A DNA stretch of 14,004 bases. Origin: JBGRQB01 sp041725875 (GTDB taxonomy: Bacteria; Bacteroidota; Ignavibacteria; Ignavibacteriales; Melioribacteraceae). How positions within the stretch are numbered: the stretch's first letter is position 1; each line of letters opens with the position of its first letter. Positions 1 through 7,999 of the stretch are shown in pieces. The notes under the pieces are model-generated. The model did not search any database and was not told the origin of the DNA. It saw only the letters and a list, made by a program, of their open reading frames with translations. The translations under genes were made by a program, and so were the position numbers. The DNA is taken from NCBI GenBank assembly GCA_041725875.1, contig JBGRQB010000114.1:1-14004 (forward strand), written 5' to 3'.

Positions 1-1
1 A

Positions 2-1135
2 GGAGCTATTGCCGATAGAATCGGTTTCAAAAAAGGTTTGATACTTGCCTTTGGTCTGCTAACCGTGGGATATTTTTTCCTTGGAGTTTTCCATTCAAAA
101 CCAGCGGTAATTTTCTTCCTTATTGTTTTAATGATAGGATCTTCCTTTATTAAACCCCTTATTACCGGAACAGTTGCCAAAACTTCCAATCAGGCCAACA
201 GAGCAAGAGCATTCTCTTTGTTCTACTGGATTGTAAACATTGGTGCTTTTGGTGGTAAAACTGTTGTTCCTTGGATCCGTAAAGGTCTTGGTCTGGAATA
301 TATCAACTTCTTCTCAGCAGGTATGTCATTAATTGCATTAATAGTTGCTGTTGTTGTTTTCAAAGAAATTGATAAAAAAGAAGACAGAAAAGAGTTTAAA
401 GAAATCTTTAACTCATTAATTAAAATTTGTACTCATCCCCGTTTAATGGCGCTAACAATTATTACTTCCGGTTTCTGGTTAATTCAGAGTCAGTTATACG
501 CTACAATGCCGAAATTTATCTTGAGAATGGTGGGACAAGATGCAAATCCGAGCTGGCTTGCAAATGTTAATCCTTTTGTTGTAGTAATTTTTGTTGTATT
601 TATCACTCAGTGGATGAAAAAATATAACGCAATAACTTCTATCTTTTTAGGAATGTTATTAATGCCGTTTTCAGCATTTGCTATGTCTTTGGGTCCTTGG
701 CTTGAAGGTATGTACGGAATGGAAATAGGCGTTTTCGGATCATTGGTTCTGCATCCGTTTACAGTAATGATGATTGTTGGTATCAGTATTCAGGCTCTTG
801 CTGAATGTTTTATTTCTCCAAGGTTCCTTGAGTATTTCTCATTCCAGGCTCCTAAAGGAGAAGAAGGTGTTTATTTAGGTTTCAGTCACCTTCACTCATT
901 TTTCTCATATATCGCCGGTGGTGTGATTTCAGGTGCTTTGTTAAGTAAATATTGTCCTGATCCTAAAACACTTCCTGAAGGTCTTTCACAAGCTGAAAAA
1001 GCTGTTTATTATGCAGACGCACATACAATCTGGTGGTACTTTGCCGCAATTGGTGTAGTTTCAGCCCTTGCATTACTGATCTTCAAATTTATTACAGACA
1101 GAAATGATAAAAAAGCTGCAATGGCAGAAAAATAG
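2..1135 (+). CDS. MFS transporter, POT/PTR2-like, 5'-truncated
   Basis: This is the 3' portion of an integral membrane transporter; the reading frame is open from base 2, so the true start lies upstream of the window. The first visible residues, GAIADRIGFKKG, match the conserved major-facilitator loop between helices 2 and 3 (GxxADRxGxKK), so roughly the first 60 residues are missing. About nine or ten hydrophobic segments follow. FSLFYWIVNIGAF (bases 212-250) fits the second signature of the proton-dependent oligopeptide (POT/PTR2) family as I remember it, and GSSFIKP just before it resembles the POT GxGxxKP segment. A proton-coupled di/tripeptide symporter of the inner membrane is therefore the best guess. 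The first POT signature, in helix 1, is outside the window, so substrate is inferred and another MFS subfamily is possible. It is the only plus-strand gene here and ends at its own terminator. Confidence 0.8.
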   Translation, partial: GAIADRIGFKKGLILAFGLLTVGYFFLGVFHSKPAVIFFLIVLMIGSSFIKPLITGTVAKTSNQANRARAFSLFYWIVNIGAFGGKTVVPWIRKGLGLEYINFFSAGMSLIALIVAVVVFKEIDKKEDRKEFKEIFNSLIKICTHPRLMALTIITSGFWLIQSQLYATMPKFILRMVGQDANPSWLANVNPFVVVIFVVFITQWMKKYNAITSIFLGMLLMPFSAFAMSLGPWLEGMYGMEIGVFGSLVLHPFTVMMIVGISIQALAECFISPRFLEYFSFQAPKGEEGVYLGFSHLHSFFSYIAGGVISGALLSKYCPDPKTLPEGLSQAEKAVYYADAHTIWWYFAAIGVVSALALLIFKFITDRNDKKAAMAEK

Positions 1136-1140
1136 AAATA

Positions 1141-1171
1141 AAAAAAATCCGGCGTTTGCCGGATTTTTTTT
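1141..1171. terminator. Bidirectional intrinsic terminator
   Basis: An AATCCGGC stem, GTTT loop and GCCGGATT stem are flanked by an A-run on the left and a T-run of eight on the right. It starts 5 bases after the transporter stop codon and lies 20 bases beyond the stop of the convergent amidase gene. Because both flanks are homopolymeric, the hairpin can end transcription arriving from either side. Confidence 0.9.
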
Positions 1172-1191
1172 AACTTCATTTTAATCTATTC

Positions 1192-2262
1192 TTAATCAAA
1201 CTTTACTTCAAATTGTTTTCTGAAAGGGTAAGAAAATCTTTTTTTACTGTTCTTACATAAAACTTTTATTTCGTGATCCCCTTCTTCAACATTTTCAATT
1301 ACAACTTCCAGTTTATTTTCACTGCTGTCAAAAGTAAAATCATATTTTTCTTTGTTAACCATCACCGCAATTGAAGATTCATCAATTTCATTTTCGTCAT
1401 CAATCTGTAATACCAGTTTAAGTGAGTTATCTGTTAAAGTACTCTCTTCTTCCAGCAACTTTACAACAGGGTGAGAATTCATATAATATTTTCCCAATCC
1501 TTTAAATATTGCCCAGGCCTGTACTTCATTAAATTTTTCGCTGGCAAGTCTTTTTTCTTCCAGAGGATTTGTAAAAAAAGCACATTCAATAAGAATTGCA
1601 GGAACATCTGCCAGACGCAAAACAGAGAAACCTTCACCCGGATAAATTAAGTAATCGGAATATGTGCCGTCAAAAGAGCCTAACCCGCCGGATGTGTTCA
1701 TTGCAAATGATAAATCTCTCTGAACATATCTTGCAACATCACGAGCCATATGGTCATATTCATAATCCTTCTCTTTTGCATGGTAATATGTAGATGTATA
1801 ATTAACATAATTCTGCTCAGGTTTTGCAGGAGCATTATGATGCACACTTATAAAGAGTTCTGCTTCTGTGCTGTTAAGTAGTTCGGAACGATATTTTAGA
1901 TCAACTGTTTCATCTTCCAGGCGACTCATATAAACTTTTGCCCCGGCTCTTTCAAGAAAATTTTTCAGATAAAGAGCTACACGAAGGTTTACATCAGCTT
2001 CAACAACTTCGCCGTTCGGACTTTTATTTTTTCTGTCAGCACCGCCATGACCCTGATCTATAAATATCTTTCTGCCATTTAAGTTTTCTGCATATTTTGT
2101 AATGGTTGTCAACTGTTTTTCCGAGTCATCCAGATCAGCAGGAACGTGGAAAAGCTGTATTGAAGTTCCTTCGTAGTCATAATAATTTTCTTTTACCGAA
2201 GAACAGGATGCTAATAGAATGACTGTAAAAATTAGACTGATATATAGAAAAGATTTTTTCAA
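1192..2262 (-). CDS. N-acetylmuramoyl-L-alanine amidase, lipoprotein (Amidase_3)
   Basis: A zinc-dependent peptidoglycan amidase that cleaves the bond between N-acetylmuramic acid and the stem peptide, probably anchored in the envelope by a lipid. Residues 1-20 form a lipoprotein signal peptide with lipobox LASC, giving Cys20 as the acylated residue. The Amidase_3 fold spans about 65-262. Expected zinc ligands are His72 in DQGHGG, Glu88 in VVEADVNL and His141 in SVHHNA; the catalytic Glu226 lies in LIECAFFTN. Residues about 265-356 form a separate beta-rich tail that I do not recognise, possibly an Ig-like wall-binding module. The start is TTG, supported by GGAGGT six bases upstream and by the signal peptide that follows immediately. 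It is the last gene of the minus-strand cluster, 17 bases after the helicase-nuclease stop. LytC/AmiC-type activity is well supported; its cell-division or spore-like role is unknown. Confidence 0.9.
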   Translation of the reverse strand: MKKSFLYISLIFTVILLASCSSVKENYYDYEGTSIQLFHVPADLDDSEKQLTTITKYAENLNGRKIFIDQGHGGADRKNKSPNGEVVEADVNLRVALYLKNFLERAGAKVYMSRLEDETVDLKYRSELLNSTEAELFISVHHNAPAKPEQNYVNYTSTYYHAKEKDYEYDHMARDVARYVQRDLSFAMNTSGGLGSFDGTYSDYLIYPGEGFSVLRLADVPAILIECAFFTNPLEEKRLASEKFNEVQAWAIFKGLGKYYMNSHPVVKLLEEESTLTDNSLKLVLQIDDENEIDESSIAVMVNKEKYDFTFDSSENKLEVVIENVEEGDHEIKVLCKNSKKRFSYPFRKQFEVKFD

Positions 2263-2267
2263 CTAGA

Positions 2268-2273
2268 ACCTCC
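2268..2273 (-). promoter_or_regulatory. Shine-Dalgarno that fixes the TTG start of the amidase
   Basis: GGAGGT on the minus strand ends five bases before TTG at 2262. It is among the strongest ribosome-binding sites in the window and justifies an unusual start codon. It sits within the 17-base gap after the upstream stop codon, which fits translation from a shared transcript. Confidence 0.75.
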
Positions 2274-2279
2274 GAAAAT

Positions 2280-5200
2280 TCAATTATTAACTTTGTCATA
2301 AATACACATTTTTTTATTTAAAAAGAAATAGCATTTATGGCAGTGTTTTCTGTTTTCTTCAAATGTTTTGTTTTTAATTGAAGTTACATAATTATCTATT
2401 ACATTTTTAAACTCTGTTATCTCTTCAACAGAGTATTCTTTTACAAAATTTTTCTCAGGATGTTTTATAAATATCAACCTGACTTCAAACTTTCTCTTTC
2501 CAGGATAAAGCTTACTGATCAGATAAGCATAAAACTGAAGCTGAGGCAGATAGATTTCTCCCCTCTCATTTATTTCATCCTTTTCAATATCATCAGTTTT
2601 ATAATCAACAATTGCAGCTTTATCATCTGCAAAGATCAGTTTGTCAATTATTCCGTAAAGGTAATTTTCACCTTCTTTGGAATAAACTTCGAATTCGTTA
2701 TAATATTCGCTGAACTCTTTTATGTATTTATATGATTCCGACTCGTAATACTTTTCAAGATCCGTAGAAATTATTTTCAACAAATTATTTTTATCTTCTT
2801 CCGTAACAATCAGATCGCCAGTCTCTTCATTTATGTACTTTGGAATAAACTCTGAAATGCTTTCCGGAGCTATTTCTTCTTCCAAAATTTTATGAATTAC
2901 GCGCCCTTTCACAGCACTTAAACTACCGGCCGAATCTTCCTCCTTTGCGTGAAATTCGTAATTGTTTATCAAATCGTAAAACTTCATAAAAAGTTTGGAA
3001 TAGCCAAATTCATAGGTCAACTCATACTTTCTTTTACACTGCGAAAAAACAGCAACTTTTGATGCCGAAATAATTTCACGTTTTGCATAATCATCAATCT
3101 GCTGCGAAAATATAATTTGTTTTCCTTTTTCCTGATTTTTATCCGGTTCAGGAATTTCCTGCAGATCCACAGAATCGTTAATTGGTATTCTTACCTGTAA
3201 ATTTTCTTCAACATCTGTGTTTGCATCTTGTAAAAACTTCAATCCCCCAATTAAAAGATGATAATCACTCTCTTCATCAATTTTTAATCCTTTGTAAATC
3301 AAATCAATAAATGAGTTTTTAGAAAAACTTTTCCCTTTTGTCGCAGAAATAAAGAGATAATTAACCGCACGCGTTACCGCCACATATAACAATCTTTTTA
3401 CTTCGGCAACTTCTTTTTTTCCTTCAATATAATCTACCATATTTACAACAGGAGCAGCTTCATATTTTAAGAAATAGTTTTTCTCAGGAGGCAGCTTTGT
3501 TAAAATTCCAAACTTACCATCAACACTCACACTTTTTGCAATAATTTTACTGCTTTCAACCGTGTCGTTACAGTTATAGAGAAAAATAGCCTTAAATTCC
3601 AATCCTTTTGATTGATGAATAGTCATTATCTGCACAGCTTCATTTCCTGAGTCAACTGCTGCCTGTCCTTCATCTGAAAGAGATTCCATTGAATCTTTTA
3701 GATATTCCAGAAAATCGAAAACCGTTTTGTAACTTTGAGTTGAGTAATTGTTTGCCACTCTGATAAGTTTATTCAAATTGGCAATATCCTGATCAGCATT
3801 TTGCGAATCGGCAATAATACTCCAATATCCGCTCTCTTTTAATATTTTTCTGATCATTCTGCCAATTTCAATTTTATTAATCAACGAAATATTTTCTTCA
3901 ATTCTTTTTATTTTAAGATCAAACTTTTCATTATTTGAACCAGAGTATTTTTTAAGTTTATTCCAAAAGCCGGATTCTTTTTCCAGACTCACCTTAAAGA
4001 GATCAGTATCTGAAATGTTAAAAAACGGAGAGCGCAATAAACCGGTAAGAGCAAGATCGTTATCCGGGTTTGTCATAAATGACAAATAATTAAACACATC
4101 AATAACAATTTGTTGCTGATAAAATCCTTTGCCGCCCATTATGTTAAGAGGAATATTATACTCGTTAAACTTCTTTTCAAGTTCTCCAAACGAGTTTCTT
4201 TTTCTGCAAAGAATAGCAATATCTGAAAAAGTCAGTTCAGGTTTATCTTTAATTAAAGCTAATATTTTTCTGGCAACAATTTCCGCTTCTTCGGGTCCCT
4301 CTTTTTTATCTGTAATTAAAAACTCTATTTCGCCCGGTTTATCTTTGCTGGCGCAGATAAGTTCGCTGGCGCCGACTTCATTATAAGCAAGCTTTGGTTC
4401 CCGGAATAATTCTTCAAAAAGTTTATTGGCAAAAAGAGCTATTGGAGGAGAAACCCTGAAACTGTGAGGAAGTTTTAATAATCCTTCACCTTCATTTTTA
4501 TTACTGATATCATTTTTTGTGCGGGTAAAAAGCTCCAAATCAGCATCGCGAAATTTATAGATACTCTGCTTTTCATCACCAACAACAAAAAGATTTCCCT
4601 GCAAAAGATTGTTCAGGATAGGCATAAAAATTTCATACTGAATTTCATTTGTATCCTGATACTCATCAATCATTATATATTTATATTTTTCACCAAGTTT
4701 TTGTTTTACATTTTCATTTAACAATATTTTTTTTGCCAGAAGAAGCAGATCTTCAAAATCGAGATATCCTCCCTGTCGTTTTCTAAATTCATAAATTTCA
4801 TTTATCTTCAGAAAAACTTCCGTTAATATTTTCCCAAAATGCGCAAGCTCCTTTTCTCTTTCTTCCCGTTGCTCAGAAATTTCAAAGCCTTTTAACTTTT
4901 GCAAATACTCCTGAACAATATTTACATCTTCAGATAAATCTTCCTGAAACTGCTTTTTTAAATAGCCTCTTGCTTTTACGGTAAGGTCTCTTGTAAAAGC
5001 CTGTTCCATAATTTGAGTTAAAATTAAAAACTTTTCATTTACTTCTGTCACGTTTTTCAATTTTGTCAACAACGGAACAACTTCCAAAGCAAATGTATTG
5101 TCAGATTTATCTCCAAGTACTTTGTCATTTATCCTGGCAAGACTATAAATAAACTCTTCAAAATTTTCATCTAATATTTCTGAAAAGAATTGATCAAATG

Positions 5201-5807
5201 TATCGTGAAAATAACTCGCTATTTCATCAATTGATTTAGTATAGAGATTTTCTGCCAGAGCAACTATTTTTTTTCTTTTTTCAATCAGACTAAAAACTTT
5301 GGAGGCAAACAAGCTTTTGGAACCAAAAATTCGCAGAAGTTCTTTTAAGTTTTCGTCACCCTCTTCACCAAGATTTTTATTTACAAACTCATTGATACTC
5401 AGTTCAATCAGTTCTTTTGACATCACCGGATCAATAGGCAGAAAATTTGCATCAATTCCGGCTTCAAGCGGATGTTCTTTCAAAATACTGATACAAAATG
5501 AGTGAATGGTAGAAATGTTTGCCGAGACCAGCTGTCTCCTTATTTTACTAAGCTTTCTCCTTTCCCCGGCTTCGGCAGAAGCAGAGTATTTTTCATCTAT
5601 CTCTTTTGAAATTCTTTTATAAAGTTCACTTGCTGCTTTTTCCGTAAAGGTAATTGCAACTATGTTATTCAGATTTATATTTTCGGTGCAGGCAATTTCA
5701 ACATATCTTTTTGATAAGATAAAAGTTTTACCTGAACCGGCATTTGCAGTAAGAGAAATATGTTTGGAATAATCCAGAGCTTTTTTCTGAAATGAGGTTA
5801 ATTCCAT
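2280..5807 (-). CDS. AddA-like UvrD/Rep helicase with C-terminal RecB-type nuclease
   Basis: A superfamily 1A helicase-nuclease of the AddA/RecB kind, expected to process DNA double-strand ends for recombination. Visible helicase motifs are ANAGSGKT (residues 21-28, Walker A), FTEKAASEL (54-62, motif Ia), TIHSFC (100-105), MIDEYQDTN (379-387, Walker B), VVGDEKQSIYKFRDAD (408-423, motif III), TIHQSKGLEF (729-738, motif V) and LLYVAVTRA (806-814, motif VI). The RecB-like nuclease has His972 in GRVIH, Asp1055 in GIIDKL, Asp1068 and Lys1070 in IVDYKTD, and QLQFYAY at 1089-1095. Cys924, Cys1156, Cys1159 and Cys1168 are arranged like an iron-sulfur staple, which is typical of AddB and Cas4 rather than classical AddA. 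At 1175 residues the length suits AddA (about 1200). The start ATG overlaps the kinase stop by one base (TAATG) and has AAGG about nine bases upstream. No AddB gene is in the window, so the partner is unknown. Confidence 0.9.
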   Translation of the reverse strand: MELTSFQKKALDYSKHISLTANAGSGKTFILSKRYVEIACTENINLNNIVAITFTEKAASELYKRISKEIDEKYSASAEAGERRKLSKIRRQLVSANISTIHSFCISILKEHPLEAGIDANFLPIDPVMSKELIELSINEFVNKNLGEEGDENLKELLRIFGSKSLFASKVFSLIEKRKKIVALAENLYTKSIDEIASYFHDTFDQFFSEILDENFEEFIYSLARINDKVLGDKSDNTFALEVVPLLTKLKNVTEVNEKFLILTQIMEQAFTRDLTVKARGYLKKQFQEDLSEDVNIVQEYLQKLKGFEISEQREEREKELAHFGKILTEVFLKINEIYEFRKRQGGYLDFEDLLLLAKKILLNENVKQKLGEKYKYIMIDEYQDTNEIQYEIFMPILNNLLQGNLFVVGDEKQSIYKFRDADLELFTRTKNDISNKNEGEGLLKLPHSFRVSPPIALFANKLFEELFREPKLAYNEVGASELICASKDKPGEIEFLITDKKEGPEEAEIVARKILALIKDKPELTFSDIAILCRKRNSFGELEKKFNEYNIPLNIMGGKGFYQQQIVIDVFNYLSFMTNPDNDLALTGLLRSPFFNISDTDLFKVSLEKESGFWNKLKKYSGSNNEKFDLKIKRIEENISLINKIEIGRMIRKILKESGYWSIIADSQNADQDIANLNKLIRVANNYSTQSYKTVFDFLEYLKDSMESLSDEGQAAVDSGNEAVQIMTIHQSKGLEFKAIFLYNCNDTVESSKIIAKSVSVDGKFGILTKLPPEKNYFLKYEAAPVVNMVDYIEGKKEVAEVKRLLYVAVTRAVNYLFISATKGKSFSKNSFIDLIYKGLKIDEESDYHLLIGGLKFLQDANTDVEENLQVRIPINDSVDLQEIPEPDKNQEKGKQIIFSQQIDDYAKREIISASKVAVFSQCKRKYELTYEFGYSKLFMKFYDLINNYEFHAKEEDSAGSLSAVKGRVIHKILEEEIAPESISEFIPKYINEETGDLIVTEEDKNNLLKIISTDLEKYYESESYKYIKEFSEYYNEFEVYSKEGENYLYGIIDKLIFADDKAAIVDYKTDDIEKDEINERGEIYLPQLQFYAYLISKLYPGKRKFEVRLIFIKHPEKNFVKEYSVEEITEFKNVIDNYVTSIKNKTFEENRKHCHKCYFFLNKKMCIYDKVNN

Positions 5808-7996
5808 TAATTTACCTTGGGAAATTTTATAATAAAGATTGTTCCGCTGTTATCACTTTTTTCAATTTTAATTTCACCGCCAATTTTATTGATGAATCTT
5901 TTGGCCATATTCAGACCGAGTCCCATACCTTCAACTTTTGTGGTAAAATTTGCATCAAAAATTTTCTTTCTGATATTATCAGGAATACCATTTCCGTTAT
6001 CAGAGATTTTTATACAACTTTTGTCATTCTGCAAAACTTCAATTTTTATCTGTGTGGAACTTGCCTGAATTGAATTACGCACCATATTAATCATTGTGCG
6101 TTTAAGCTGATCTTCGTCGCCCGTAATAAAACATTTATCAAGCTCAGTTACAACATTTACTTCGGCTCTGTCATCAACATAAAGGTTAGCTGCGTCATTG
6201 GCAATTTTTACAATATCTATTTTTTCTCTGTTAGGCTCAGGCATTCGCGCAAAATTTGAAAACTCGTCGGCAATGTTTCTTAATGTATCTATCTGCTGAT
6301 CAAATGTTTTTGTTACTTTGTTAAATATATCTTCAAACTTTGGTGATTTATCTTTACGTGCAATTACAAGCTGCTGCACTGCAAGCTTCATTGGTGTTAA
6401 AGGATTTTTAATTTCGTGTGCCACCTGTCTTGCCATCTCTTTCCAGGCCGTTTCTCTTTCAACCTCTGCAAGTTCCTGCCGACTCTGTCTGAGATCCTTT
6501 ATCATCGTATTAAAACCGTCAACAAGTTCTTTTACTTCTCCTCTTGAGTATTGATAAAGCTCAAGATCAAGATCTCCGCCTGCAACCGATTTTGTGGCTT
6601 CGGTCAGTTTTCTGATTGGCTGGGAAATCTGATTTGCAATAATTGTACTGAAAATTACAATTAATATTGCTGCAAAGGAATAACTCCCAAATAAGAAAAT
6701 ATCTATCTCGGTTCCCGACATTGGAATAAGGTATGTGTTGAGAATATCATTTACTTTCAGAATGTAATACGTTCCGCCGATATTTCCGTAGTAATAGAAC
6801 GAATTATATTCCATATCGTCAACTTTTTCAATGTTAACAAATTCATTGTATCCTTCCAGAACCAGTTTTTTGAAAGCCACGGGATTTAGTTTATCGGGGA
6901 ATAATCCGGTCTGGAAATACTCCGGATAAGAAGTATAAACAAGATGATCCTCTTCATAAACATTAAACTCAATTCCCAAATCTGTAGATGCCATATCAGA
7001 AATTTCTTTAAGCGATTTTTCACTTACTTCGAGTTTGGCATTTATAAAATTTTCAACAGAAACAGCACGTTTCTTTAATTTGTAAAAAATTGCCGAGGTG
7101 TTTTTTTCATCCTGTAAATCTCTGAAATAAACAGCCAGAAAAATAAGCGGAATTATGGAGATCACCAGAAATGAAATTAAAAGCTGTGTTTTAAAACTAT
7201 ATTTATAACTTCTGCCTTGTTTGATGTTTATCAGCAGCATCAGCAGAACAATAACAAAAATAAAAAATGTATGAACGAAAAATATTTTGAAGAAATCGAA
7301 AATATTTCGTGTTAAACCTTTCTTTAACAGAGCCAGCACCAAAATTTTGTCTTCATTTGCCTCTCCGTATTTAAGTATATAAGTATTGTAAGAACTTCCG
7401 CCAAACTCCAGATTTCTCCATATTGATTTATCTTTGGAAAAATCGAGCGACAAAATCTCTTTCTGTACTGTTAATCCGGGATAAATATCCCCAAAAACAT
7501 TTTTCAGTTTTTTATCTTCAAATGCAAAAATCTTCAACTCTCTGAGATTAACCGGTGATTTGTATGTCGATTTCAAATCGCTTAAAAATCTGGGTGCTCT
7601 TTTGAAAATTGTTTTTGCCAGTCCGTAATTGACCTTTATAACCAGATAACCTTCCACATCATTTTCGTGATAAATAGGCATTACTCCTCTTATCACTTTT
7701 CTGTTTCGTCTGGAAGGTTCGTCAAATCTTATCTCTCCGTTTCTAAAAGAAAAGCTGCGCATACGCAAAGTATCTTTAGAGGGGAAATCATATTTATAAC
7801 GAAAATCCCCCATTAGCGATTTGTTTTTGTTATAGAACGCAACCTTACTGCTCATTGAATTTTTGTGAAGGACACTATTGCTCCAGACAATAAATGAATA
7901 TGCGTTAAAATTTATTTCTTCATTTATATAAAGATTTTCATCCAGAAGCTCTTCTTTGGCTTTTTCAAATACCTGAGTTATAAGTTTTTTTACCAT
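5807..7996 (-). CDS. NtrY-like sensor histidine kinase, C-terminal half of a split protein
   Basis: A membrane histidine kinase. Residues about 1-232 resemble an extracytoplasmic sensor, followed by hydrophobic spans at about 236-257 and 271-290, a second sensor-like segment (300-430), a span at 435-457 and a HAMP linker (about 452-505). The kinase core has the H-box QVAHEIKNPLTPMKL with phospho-acceptor His527, N-box Asn641 in MVRNSIQAS, DNGNGIP (G1), FDANFTTK (F-box) and GMGLGLNMAK (G2). AWKEMARQVAHEIKNP is very like NtrY kinases. ATG follows directly on the TAA of the upstream ORF in the same frame, and no Shine-Dalgarno is visible just upstream. Because no signal or span precedes the first sensor region, this ORF probably was, or is, the continuation of the ORF ending at 7997. 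No response regulator is adjacent. Confidence 0.88.
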   Translation of the reverse strand: MVKKLITQVFEKAKEELLDENLYINEEINFNAYSFIVWSNSVLHKNSMSSKVAFYNKNKSLMGDFRYKYDFPSKDTLRMRSFSFRNGEIRFDEPSRRNRKVIRGVMPIYHENDVEGYLVIKVNYGLAKTIFKRAPRFLSDLKSTYKSPVNLRELKIFAFEDKKLKNVFGDIYPGLTVQKEILSLDFSKDKSIWRNLEFGGSSYNTYILKYGEANEDKILVLALLKKGLTRNIFDFFKIFFVHTFFIFVIVLLMLLINIKQGRSYKYSFKTQLLISFLVISIIPLIFLAVYFRDLQDEKNTSAIFYKLKKRAVSVENFINAKLEVSEKSLKEISDMASTDLGIEFNVYEEDHLVYTSYPEYFQTGLFPDKLNPVAFKKLVLEGYNEFVNIEKVDDMEYNSFYYYGNIGGTYYILKVNDILNTYLIPMSGTEIDIFLFGSYSFAAILIVIFSTIIANQISQPIRKLTEATKSVAGGDLDLELYQYSRGEVKELVDGFNTMIKDLRQSRQELAEVERETAWKEMARQVAHEIKNPLTPMKLAVQQLVIARKDKSPKFEDIFNKVTKTFDQQIDTLRNIADEFSNFARMPEPNREKIDIVKIANDAANLYVDDRAEVNVVTELDKCFITGDEDQLKRTMINMVRNSIQASSTQIKIEVLQNDKSCIKISDNGNGIPDNIRKKIFDANFTTKVEGMGLGLNMAKRFINKIGGEIKIEKSDNSGTIFIIKFPKVN

Positions 7997-7999
7997 TTA
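7994..7999 (-). other. In-frame TAA immediately followed by ATG, splitting the sensor kinase
   Basis: On the minus strand the bases read TAAATG: the stop of the membrane-sensor ORF and the first codon of the kinase ORF are adjacent codons of a single frame. Replacing this one codon with a sense codon would give a continuous protein of 1247 codons counted from the TTG at 9550. No ribosome-binding site precedes the ATG (the upstream bases are GCTCCTGATAAA). Confidence 0.9.
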
